This document shows positions 1 to 10,300 of a stretch of 64,000 nucleotides of DNA, one piece after another (the stretch's first letter is position 1; every line of letters starts with the position of its first letter). Made by a program: the position numbers and the translations under genes. The notes beneath the pieces were generated by a model that was not told the origin of the DNA, ran no database searches, and saw only the letters and a list, made by a program, of their open reading frames with translations. Origin of the DNA: Pisaster brevispinus (lineage: Eukaryota; Echinodermata; Asteroidea; Forcipulatida; Asteriidae); the NCBI GenBank assembly GCA_023634235.1, contig JAMKCF010000018.1:4679474-4743473 (forward strand), written 5' to 3'.

Positions 1-430
1 AATGTTTCATTTATATTGTGCACAGAGCTACCAGTACGAATTGATTATAACCAACTTGTAAGCATGCAAATTAGCCTCGTCTGTGTTTGGATTTATATTT
101 AAAAGATAGGCTATTATTGACATCAGTTTTTTGAGAAGGGTGTAAACTCTTTGTCCGCCGTATTGTGGCATCGAGACACTGTGTGATCGTTATTATGACA
201 CAAGTCACCAAGTTAAATGTATACGATTGGTAATCACTCTTATAATTAATGCCAATTAAAACTTACTTGGTATAAGTACGGCAGCTTTCGATAGTATAGA
301 GTATATTTTGTTTTGTTTTCCCTTTCCTGTAATTGGCGGTTCGTCTGTTGCTGGTTTTTACAATAAATATAAATGTGTAAATAATAATATCTAAATACAA
401 TAACTAAACATTTTGAGAATCATTTCAAAA
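1..430. other. Intergenic or distal flank, no gene seen
   Basis: AT-rich DNA with no convincing exon. Around 225-300 there is a degraded fragment of the ~370-bp TTAA-type MITE that is complete at 25603-25975. I see nothing else recognisable. Confidence 0.5.
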
Positions 431-1010
431 ACCTGCAAACACCTGTAATCGGTGACCTATTGTCTCTCTTTTGGTTGTACTATAATTTTTGGCAACAACA
501 TCCATAGTAGTTGTAAACAAGTGCAACTGGGACCTTTATCGACTGGCAACAAATTGTGCTAACTGACGCAAGCTGTGATGGTTAGCGCTTTGAGACCCCC
601 GTAACTTAAAAATAAAAAATAAAAACTAGTGTGCAAACACCAGCATTTGGTGACCTTTGTCTCTCTTTTGGTTGATGGAATATACTTTTTTGGCAACAAC
701 ACTCGGAGTAGTTGTAAACAAGAGTGCAGCTGGGACCTTTATCGACTGGTGTTATCACCAAATTGTGCTATCTGACGCAAGACTGTGATAGTTAGCGCTT
801 TGAGTCCCCCGTAGCTTTGTGTGCAAACGCCCACATTCGGTGACCTTTTGTCTCTCTTTGGGTTGTACTAAAATTTGTTGGCAACAACACCTGGAGCTGT
901 AAACAAGTGCAACTGGAGACCTACTGTGATAATTAGCGCTTTGAGACCCCCGTAGGCCCCCTATATAAAAACCTAGACTCACCTGTAATCGGCGACCTAT
1001 TGTCTCTCTT
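431..1010. repeat. Decayed ~190-bp tandem repeat, about four copies
   Basis: Copies begin near 431, 630, 819 and 971, each with a landmark like gtaatcggtgacc followed by gtctctctttt and ggcaacaac, and most ending at agcgctttgagaccccc. Spacing is about 199, 189 and 150 bp, and the last copies are shortened. A related single copy lies at about 4535-4700 inside an intron of gene A, so the unit belongs to a dispersed family. Open frames across the array look like chance. Confidence 0.75.
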
Positions 1011-2100
1011 TTGGTTGCACTCAAATTTTTTGTCAACAGCTCCCGGAGTTGCGACAAAAGTACAATTAACAACAAAAAAGAATTCTCCGGGGAATTTCCA
1101 TTATTATTTTTTCTTAGATCAACAAGAGTCCAAACCGCTGGATTTAGAATGTATAGCTGATCAGATTTAGGAGATAAACAACTCCAGAACAACACAAAAT
1201 AAGAACAACACAAAATGAAACTGAATGTTTGTTCTCATGATGTATTCTCCCACAAAGAAAACAACTTTACAATTAATACAGGCTTTTGCCGCTCAAGAAT
1301 ATAAAGATAAAGACTGGCAAATCAAAGAAACAGTTCGGGCACTCCTAAATCAATCGGCCCCGAGATCGTTGTTGACTGTTGACCCTTTCAAATCAAATAT
1401 CAACTATCTATCAAACTGTGATTAAGTTAACAAACCAACTATCAACCAGGATTAGTTACCTTTTAACATGTTCAGTTAATATCCGATGAACCAGGATATC
1501 TTGTTCATATCAATGAATAATAATCACTGTTTGAATGACAGGCTGAACTTATACAACTTAATATTCAAGGAATACTATGACATTAGTAACCTTTTAACAA
1601 AAATGGGGACAACAGCAACGAAATGCCCGAACTACCTTGTGCTGCAGGTCCTGACTCTCACACTGGAGCCCACACGCCCAAATGGTCTTTTTTATATACC
1701 AGTCCATGCCTGTTATGTGGCAGAGGCCCCCCAATGTTCACATACATTTTAAACACACTCTATTCATCTTGTACAGAAGAACCCCCCCCCCACTAAAATC
1801 CTCTAAAGAATTCCTGAGATTCACATAACACAAAGAAGACATGCCACTAATATCAAGCACTAATAGTTTTATACCAGGCCAGTGTTTCTTTGTTTATGTT
1901 GTTAACAAAAAGTTTCCAAGATGGAGTACACGTGTATGTTAATAGAGCAGCAGGGAGAAACATAATGGTAAGCTCTTGGGTTCGAACCCCAACAGAGTAG
2001 TATGCCTGTGTGTTTTTCCAACAGACTTCAGAAAGCATAAATATATATATATATATACACATAAAACATTTAACTTTAGTTAGTTTTTAATTTTTAAAAT
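1011..2100. other. Gene A downstream flank
   Basis: No exon is supported here. Part of it may be gene A 3' UTR, but I found no clear polyadenylation signal on the minus strand. A tRNA B-box-like string (gggttcgaacccc) occurs near 1978, probably SINE debris, and a short (TA)n run lies near 2040. Confidence 0.4.
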
Positions 2101-4055
2101 TTAGCAACCGGGCTTCCAGCCAGGGGGTGTATGGTTCGAGTCCCATTTGGGTGTCAACACAACATTATCATAATCAAAATCTTTATCCATCGAGAAAGGC
2201 TGCACATCATCCGTAGAAATCTGAAGAAGAAAAAAGAGAGTGATAAACCAAAAACTAATCATTAAAAAAAATTGAAAAAAGTATAAATAAATGACAATAA
2301 ATAATGCAAAGTAAACTTTTTGGGGGAAATAAAAAGTGAGTAAGATTTGAAACTGTCTGGTACCTCGGGTTTTACTTCGGCCTGCTCTGAATTGTCAGCA
2401 TCTTGGTTTATCTTTGTTGACATCTTCAGCTGAGTCTGATGAACTGCATCATCTGTTAAGGAGGAGGCTCTCCCATCTCTCTCGTCTTCAGCTTCGCCTG
2501 GGAGTGTCCTCATCTCGTGACTTCCTTGGGCGTCGAGATGCACCACTGACGACTCTCCTTCAACATCTTCTCCTTCTACTTTTCTGACAATGTCTTTAGA
2601 AAGTTTCAACGGTGTTTTAGGAGAATCTTCATGGAGGCAAAATGAAGACTCATAATGAGATGCTTCCAATTCTTCATCGTCACTATCACCATCTTGTAAG
2701 TCGTCTTCACTAAGTTCTGCATCCTCTACAAAGTTATCCACCTGCCGTTTTGAGATAAAAAAATACCAATAACTTGTATTTTGGGACTTTTCAAAAAGCA
2801 AATGTTTTTTTCTTACATATCAGGCTTACTTATTTATTTATTTTATTACACATACCAACAGCACAGTTAAGCACAAATAAACAGGATGCATAAGAAGCAA
2901 GAAGGGAGAAGAAGGTGCTTATGTACCTGAACAAACTTGTGTCCAGTAACACCAACCAATGAGTTCCGTGCTGGAGCAAAATATCCGTCATCAAGTTCCT
3001 TAGAAAAAGAAGAAAAAAAAGAAAGAATGATTAACACAATAACTCTGAGTGACATACAATAGGTTGTTGATATTGTAGTGAACTGTTAATTGAACTGTTT
3101 AGTTGAACTGTTATTTGTTGGCATTGTTATTGAACCATTTCATTTGTTGAACTGTTATAGCGCCCTCTCCCTTGTCTCCTGTTTACAGTATACATGTACA
3201 TGTAAATAGGTCAAGGTCCTATTTTGCATACCTACAAGACAAAGTAATACATTGTAAAGTTATACATTGTTTGAGGGCACTATCACTATCCACATGTTAT
3301 TATATAAAGTAAAGGAAGTTATGACTTGCTTCTATTTCAATTTCTTCCTCAATGTTGATTTGTGTACTTCGGTCATCTTCCTTAGAGGCGTCCGTCTCTG
3401 AACTTTGAACCTTTGTTGTTTTTTCCTCTCTTTGTTTTAACATCTTTTCCATCATTTGGGCTTGGTGAGCTACAACATCCTCTGTGGAATAGAAAAGCAA
3501 AAAATAAATAAATTATAAGCACTACAAATTGACTAAACAGAAAGGTAACCCATTGTTGGTCAAATTATGATGAGTGTAGAATGAAAGATACCAGCTATTG
3601 TTTGTAACTGTATCCCATCAAAACTAACTTGAAAACTCACTTGTTCAGTCTATGCTTTGAGTACTGTCATACAAATCTTTTCCTATGCGCCAGGAGTGTC
3701 TTTCTGACAGACATGTTGGCGCACTACAAAACGTCCATTATTAATATTATTATCAACATTTTACACTATTCAGAAGTTTGTTAGGGCCTAAGCAATATCT
3801 TCTGATGGGCGATCAAATCTGTTTGAAGTTGAATATTTACAAAAACAAATGTAATTTATTAAATTGGTTCGAATAATCGATCAGCAGGTAGATCCAGCAT
3901 TCATGAATCTAACCTTTCTGAAGAGACACAAAACATCCCATAAAATCATCATAGCTTTGTTCTTGGTTGCTAAGTACTGTTTCTATGGCAGTCTCCATGT
4001 GATGTTCTCTCAGTGTATTGGTTTGATTTTCTTGGTCATGATTTCCAGCTGCCAT
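2101..4055 (-). CDS. Gene A: unrecognised acidic protein, 287 aa, five coding exons
   Basis: Coding exons on the minus strand are 4055-3914, 3481-3330, 2998-2927, 2741-2364 and 2220-2101. Phases agree throughout (1,0,0,0) and the total is 864 nt including the TAA. The protein starts MAAGNHDQENQTN and has a helical stretch around residues 15-75 (AHQAQMMEKMLKQREE). A conserved-looking block follows near residues 99-122 (ELDDGYFAPARNSLVG), then a long Asp/Glu/Ser-rich tail (SEDDLQDGDSDDEE). I do not recognise the family. There is no signal peptide or membrane segment, so a soluble nuclear or cytoplasmic role is only an inference. The ATG at 4055 is preceded by a good acceptor at 4082, which joins to the untranslated exon at 5423-5550. 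Two oddities stand out. The second coding intron appears to use a GC donor. The last exon also overlaps a tRNA B-box-like string, so the final ~20 codons could be exonised repeat. Confidence 0.72.
3329..3330 (-). other. Probable GC-AG intron donor in gene A
   Basis: After ...ATA GAA the intron would begin GCAAGT, the ideal GC-donor hexamer. This is the only choice that keeps phase 0 into the next exon at 2998. The nearby GT (GTCATA, 3325-3324) would put a stop at the start of the next exon. Confidence 0.6.
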
Positions 4056-4469
4056 TGTCATCCGAATAAAGATGCAACACCCTAAAACAGCAAATGATAC
4101 AATGAGTTTTATATTGTTGTTGATTAAGAGAGCTGGAGAGATCAGTTAACTAGCAAGATATAATGAAATCATATCAGATTTTGAGATCTCCCAAGTAGAT
4201 ATGTTGTTGTGCGGGATTAGCATCTGATACTAACTAGACCTATGAGGTAGAGACGACAGCGGAATGAACATCATCGCTCTAGGACTAGGGGTAAGCATCT
4301 GATAAGAAAAGAAAAAACTATATGTTAATAGGCTCCGGTCTTCAGTTGTTCTTTTGTTTTGTTTGTCCTTCAGTGTGTGACTTTTGCCCATGTCTGTCTG
4401 TCTTGTGTTTTGGAGGTTTCTTTTTGTTTGCTGTTGTTGTTTTTTTCTTGTCTTGCAATTAAAAAAAGA

Positions 4470-4710
4470 AAAGACCCCCCCAAAACCCCCCCCCAAAAAA
4501 AAAAAACCCACAAAAAACACCCAAACACACACACCCAAGTGTGTAAACACCTCCAATCGGGGACCTCCTATTGTCCCTCTTTTGTTTGGACTTTAACTTT
4601 TTGGCAACAGCTCCCATTGGTTTTGTACACAATTTCCAACTGGGGACCTTTACCCAACCGGGGACCCTATTGTCCTCTTTTGTTATAGGTCCCCGGTTTG
4701 AATGTGAAAA
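4470..4710. repeat. Homopolymer C/A tract plus dispersed copy of the ~190-bp unit
   Basis: Intronic in gene A. A run of C and A tracts (4476-4510) is followed by a diverged copy of the unit tandemly repeated at 431-1010, recognisable by the gggacctcctattgtccctc and ggcaacagctccca strings. Open frames on both strands here are by-products of low complexity. Confidence 0.6.
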
Positions 4711-5422
4711 CAAACTCACCCACACCCACACTTGGTCTTGTTTTGCAGTCGTTGTGTGGACATTCCTTTGTTCTGTACACTTAAGGAAAATCCTATTCCT
4801 CAACACTGCAAATAACGTTGTGTGGACGTGTGTAGATCCACATAGTGCTTCAGATCCCTACATTATGTGGACCTCTTTTGTTCTCAGGTCCACACTGCGT
4901 ATGTAGCGCTTGCCCACAAAACGCACACAAAAAACAATGAGTTTCAGTCAAGAGTGGTGGATAAGCTAGACTAGATTAGAACATGCAAAACAATAAAAAA
5001 AAGTTTCATCACCATAAAATAATTAGTAGTGGCTCACTTCAGTCTACAGATTAGTGGCAAGAGCACTGCTCTTTAGTCTCACCATTAATGGTCATAACTG
5101 TGACTGTGGTGTATAAACTTGAATAGAAATAATTATCTATTGTTATTTTGTATTGAAAGTTTTCATGACATGAAAGCTTCCTTCCTATGGAACATCACAC
5201 AACTTCTTTTGAAAAGAAGACACAAACTGTTACAATGTATATGAACTTGTCATAATTTCACTTCACTTCAGTCTGTTGTCATTTATGTCAACATATATGG
5301 ATGAAATGAATTTACTTTGTTTGTTAATGTTAGATATTATTGTGAAAAGTTCCCGTATTTTTTTCTTTCGAGAATTCGAGTATTTCTGATTTGGTAAATA
5401 TATCATAAAGGAAAACTCTTAC

Positions 5423-5798
5423 CGCTCACTATTTTGACAGCTAGCTGCTGATGCTAATAACTAACATTCGTTTCACATAAACAAACAGAACAATAATCGG
5501 ATCCACAACAATCTAAATGCGTTATGGGCGCCGCCATCTTACGTCCTCGATCGAATATAAACGTTCTTTAGTTTTTAAATATGCAAATTATTAATAAGAA
5601 TTTTAATAAAATAGACATATAATAAATAATTACAGGCTAAAAATATTTATACTTTAGTTGTTATAAACATTTTATTGACTATATAGTACTATAATACAAG
5701 TTAAAATGTAATCCTCGAATAAAGTAAACAAAACGCATGCGCACATCAATTTGCCAGGCGACGACGGACGCTCATCACCACCACCGTGGCCAGACCTG
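5423..5798. promoter_or_regulatory. Divergent promoter for genes A and B
   Basis: Two untranslated first exons face away from each other. The gene A exon (about 5550-5423, minus) ends at a strong donor GTAAGAG. The gene B exon (about 5745-5798, plus) ends CCTG|GTGAGA. The gene A side contains AAGATGGCGGC on the minus strand (5540-5530), the classic YY1 site, commonly found at transcription starts. The gene B side contains acgcatgcgcac (5733-5744), close to the palindromic NRF1 consensus. No TATA box is evident. Both motifs are typical of housekeeping bidirectional promoters. Transcription start sites are inferred, not seen. Confidence 0.65.
5454..5537 (-). other. Upstream ORF in the gene A 5' UTR exon
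   Basis: The ATG inside the YY1-like site opens a 27-codon frame (MAAPITHLDCCGSDYC...) that stops at TAG (5456-5454) before the exon 1 donor. If transcription starts upstream of it, this uORF would precede the main ATG at 4055. If the start site is inside the YY1 motif it would be untranslated. Confidence 0.4.
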
Positions 5799-7304
5799 GT
5801 GAGAAAATACAAAGTTAAAAAAGATTTTAAAATCACAAAAAAACAGGAAATGTATGTTTGTGTGTTTAGAAAGTCATGCTTGTGAAACTACACTAGCTTT
5901 CTGTTTTACATTACCGTAGCTAGCCATTCGTGTTCTATTAAATGGACTGGCAATTGATGACGTCTAACTTAGTAACTAAACAAATAATTAATTATGGAGG
6001 GATCGGACTGTTTATGGTTTTTCCCCGACCCTAGGCATGCTAGGCTAAGTAAACACTCCACAAAGTCAAAGAAAAGTTCTATCCGACGTTAAAAAAACAG
6101 TTATGTAAAAAGTTAGTTGTGATAAATTAATCTGACCCTCAATCTTAGAGGTCGAGGGTAAAGATAGTGTTATCATCAGTCACAACTGCACACAAAAACA
6201 CAAGCAAGTATGTTATTTCAATAATTACTATTATTAGACCCAGATGGACCCAGTAACAGGGGGCCGTACTCCATTTTTTATCTTGAAGTTTTGATACCTG
6301 CGATAGTACTTGCTAGTTTTACGATTTACAGATGTCAAATTTTCAGAAAAAAAAGTTTTTTTGTAAAGGAGTACAGTACCTCAGTTACTGGGTCTCTGAT
6401 CATCAGGCTGTGTGCGTCCATTGTTGGATGAACATGAAGCCCTCATGCAATTTGCATTTTTCCTTCTTGCTATTCTTGTCAAGTTCCTGTATGTTTGGAT
6501 TTTGTCTCTCCACAATTCTCTTCTGTCAGCCCCCTTTTTACATTTCAAGATCATTTTAACTTAGTATAAAATAGCAGGACTGCTTTTTAAATTATTCTTT
6601 TTCATCAATCCCCTTTCCCACCCCTCTCTGCTAACCTCTCAGTCACACCAGAATTTGTGTAGATCTTTAAGTAAAACTCATGTTTTTTAAAAATTGAATT
6701 CAATATCTTGAACAGATCTTTGGGCTGAATATAAAGTGATGGATCAACCATCAGTATCAATCAAGGCGAGGCTTTCTTTGAAGTGGACAAAGCAGCAGAA
6801 CCAATCTGAGTGACTGGCGTTAATCATCGGAAATGAAAGCTGGAACAATGTCTCCCTGCAACTTTTCTCCAGAGTATAAATGATTTCATCAAGTACACGG
6901 CACTAGTTTGAACCACAAGATGATTATATTACTACTTTTGGAACGATATTTCTTATAATTAACTCCACAAAGTATAGAGGCTGATCGCGTGGAGTCACTT
7001 CATATTATCTATTTCACTCTGAGGTTTTGTCTTCCAAATTTTTCCAAGATTTTACAAACAAACTGGAATTGTTGCTGATATTTTATGAGTTAGACCATCG
7101 AGTCTCACGGTTATCCTTGGTTAGAACTTGAAGTGAGTCATCATCATCATCTACCGGTGAGGAATGTCCTCTCAGTGGCAGGATGCTGCTCCCCAGGGTT
7201 GTCTTACTGTTTACGGAGACCAAGGAAATCTGATGTGACTTTTTTGATGAAACACAGACCTTTTTTTTTATTTCACTGAGGAGTGAGTTTGACAAGCTGG
7301 AACA
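5799..7304 (+). other. Gene B first intron and 5' leader
   Basis: Between the untranslated exon at 5798 and the start codon at 7305 no coding exon is seen. The acceptor that opens the first coding exon is unclear. A 16-nt string around the start codon (gctggaacaatgtctc, 7296-7311) is repeated exactly at 6839-6854, where the ATG opens only 11 codons. Confidence 0.45.
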
Positions 7305-10300
7305 ATGTCTCTCAGAACCAAAATTAACGGCTTTACGTCGTGGGTGAACCTTCGGTTGAAACCGTATGAGATGTTGATGAATAACGTCATCATGGATCTA
7401 CTGAAAGGAACCAATCTTAAGATGCTTCTACAAAGTAAGCTAAATTTACAAACTTCATGGACGTTTTAGATAGTTATTGTTTGCTTTTTTCATTTCTTTT
7501 ATTAATTTTACTTGTAAAAACATCAAAATTACAACATCAAAATATACATGAAATACAAAAGACAAGAAAAAATAAATAAATAAACAGCAGATTACACAAT
7601 ACATTCCAAAGGCAGGACAATAGCACACCTGAAAGATTATGAGGAAGTTAACTAAATTATTGTCTAGTTGTTTTCCCAAATGCGATTGTAGACAAAAACA
7701 ATTCAAAAGCCACATCACAAGAGGATTAAAAAAAAATTTGACATAAAACAAGATGATTATTAAAACAAGAAGATCATTTTTTTAACTGCTAAAACGCACG
7801 AGTAGAAAAAAAATTGCTACTGAAGGCATAGCCTAAATATAGCTCTGCTTACTTTTAAACTTAAAGAGCGATTTGAGGTGCCTGTTGGGGGTAGATAAAG
7901 CGCTAAGTAAGAGTCGTGTATTAATAATGTTGTTATTGTTATTTTGCAGGCATGACAGGAATTGATAACAAGAAGTTACAGAACTTTGATGGCATGACTC
8001 AGCAGCAAAAAACAACCAGAGTAGAGTGGATTGTTAAAGAATTAAAGGAATCGTAAGATTAATTTCTTTATTGATATTGATATTCTGTTTGCATTATTTC
8101 AGCGAGAAAGGAAGATGAAAAAGAAATTTGTTACTTTAATCTGATTGTAGCCTTCGAGAAAGACTCTGCTAGGGTCGAAATGTCAGGGCCCAATTTCATA
8201 AAGCCTGTAAGCACAAAAAAACTTGCTAAGCACAGACAAATCTTGCTTAGCAGAAACAGGTTACCAGCCAACATTCCATAAAGTTTACATTGTTGCCGCT
8301 GGTACCCCCGCTCATTTCTTGCCAAGTAAAGAAATTTGGTAAGCAGAATTTCCTGCTTAACAGCGTTATGAAATTGGGCTGTGGTCACTGACTATTTCTT
8401 TTTGCCTTTATACCATAGGTACTTTTGGTTGGTAAGCAGTTCATTTTTCATTGATAATCTGTTTTGTGTTGTACAGGGAAGTGATACCAGATGACGTATA
8501 CGTTGACTGCAGACTCTTCGCTATGAGACACGCCGATCATGTGAGTAGCAAACGATCTCGAATCTGAGAAACAAAGTTGCAGACAAAAAGTTTTTTGCCA
8601 AACTTTTATGAGGATTCTTTAGAAAACCTACTACTAGTTGATTGTTCTATGGTATAAATGGATTGCATATGATGTCATTGAACCCCATCTTTGATGAAAA
8701 ACAATGGAAAAGTGCATGCGTGTACGCACTGCGCACAACTCTCAACCAATGATAGCCTTTCGCGTGTGCACGTATCATCAACGAGCACCTTTCATCAACG
8801 ATGGCAGCCAATGCACTGGGTCTATACAAATTGAAAAATGATTGAGCAGTAATGTATTGTAACCTGATGTATGCTTCCTGTTTCAATTTGCAATGTTTTG
8901 TTTCTAGGTGTTTGAGTTGCTATGGAGACTGTCAACTCATGATATTTGGTTTACGTGGGAACGGCTGGAGTACTTAATGCATAATAATGACAAGATTCTG
9001 TGTGAAATACCGTACGAGGTGAGTTGTGCTAATTAATCTGATAGTGAAGAATGCATTGTGGTTCAGTGATCCTAATTTTGGACTCAAGTTCTGGTAGCTA
9101 AGTCATCAAGATGTGGGTTCGAATCCTGGTCATGACACTCAGGCCCTTGAGCAAGACACTTAACTATAATTGCTTCTCTTGTACCTGTGAGGGCAGAGAT
9201 GGTTCTTGTAATTGATGTAGCTTGGTGCAGTGTTGAAAATACAGTCTTTGGTTGAAGTCAAAATGTTTATCTATTATTCTGTGATGGTTGAAACAAAGTT
9301 ACTTTGTGTATGAATAAACTGTTGAAGTTGAACATAAGTCAAACTTGGGTTTGAACAAAAGAAAAATTTACCGGAACGGGACTTGAACCAACGACCTCCA
9401 GATTAACGTACCAGAGGTCGTTGGTTCAAGTCCCTCTCCAGTAAATTTGTCTTTGTTCAAACCCATTTCATTTAAAAACTACCCGGTCAGTTTCCCTTGT
9501 GACTTATTACTTGATATTAAGTCAAACTTGAGACATTTTGGGGTTTCTGTTCATTTCAGTGGACTCCAAGACCACCTCCCGAGAAGAAGAAGAAGAAGCG
9601 AGTCAAGTATAATAAATCTTTCTTATCTGGGTTTGGAGGAGCATCGTTAGTCGCTGAGGCTGTACCTTCATCTCCGGTGAGTCAAAGGGCCAGGGTGTGG
9701 GTGGGGGATGGGTTGGAGAGAGGTGTTGAGGCTGTACCTTCATCTCCAGTGAGTCAAAGGGCCAGGGTGTGGGTGGGGGATGGGTTGGAGAGAGGTGCTG
9801 AGGCTGTACCTTCATCTCCAGTGAGTCAGGGGCCAGGGTGTGGGTGGGGGATGGGTTGGAGAGAGGTGCCAAGGCTATATACCTTCATCTCCATTGAGTC
9901 AGAGGGCCAGGGTGTGGGTGGGGGATGGGTTGGAGAGAGGTGCCAAGGCTATATACCTTCATCTCCATTGAGTCAGAGGGCCAGGGTGTGGGTGGGGGAT
10001 GGGTTGGAGAGAGGTGCCAAGGCTATATACCTTCATCTCCATTGAGTCAGAGGGCCAGGGTGTGGGTGGGGGATGGATTGGAGAGAGGTGCCAAGGCTAT
10101 ATACCTTCATCTCCATTGAGTCAGAGGGCCAGGGTGTGGGTGGGGGATGGGTTGGAGAGAGGTGCCAAGGCTATATACCTTCATCTCCATTGAGTCAGGG
10201 GCCAGGGTGTGGGTGGGGGATGGGTTGGAGAGAGGTGCTGAGGCTGTACCTTCATCTCCAGTGAGTCAAGGGGCCAGGGTGTGGGTGGGGGATGGGTTGG

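Larger units (their letters stand above)
7305..9018 (+). other. Gene B exons 1-4: first CH-type domain
   Basis: The spliced product (residues 1-136) has the CH pattern: an aromatic start motif FTSWVNLRLKPYE, an aliphatic helix VIMDLLKGTNLKMLLQ, then VDCRLFAMRHADHVFELLW and HDIWFTWERLEYLMHNND. It ends at the Pro-rich string TPRPPP. The start at 7305 is chosen because the domain begins within ten residues of it. Confidence 0.75.

Noticed and set aside
755..1425. 152-aa minus and 66-aa plus ORFs at the left edge
   Set aside because: The first overlaps the decayed 190-bp tandem repeat; neither shows a domain or splice-site context.
3325..3325. GT donor GTCATA for the second coding intron of gene A
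   Set aside because: It breaks phase and introduces a stop in the next exon; the GC donor four bases upstream fits.
4230..4906. Several overlapping ORFs on both strands around a poly-C/poly-A tract
   Set aside because: Low-complexity and repeat-derived frames; no exon signals.
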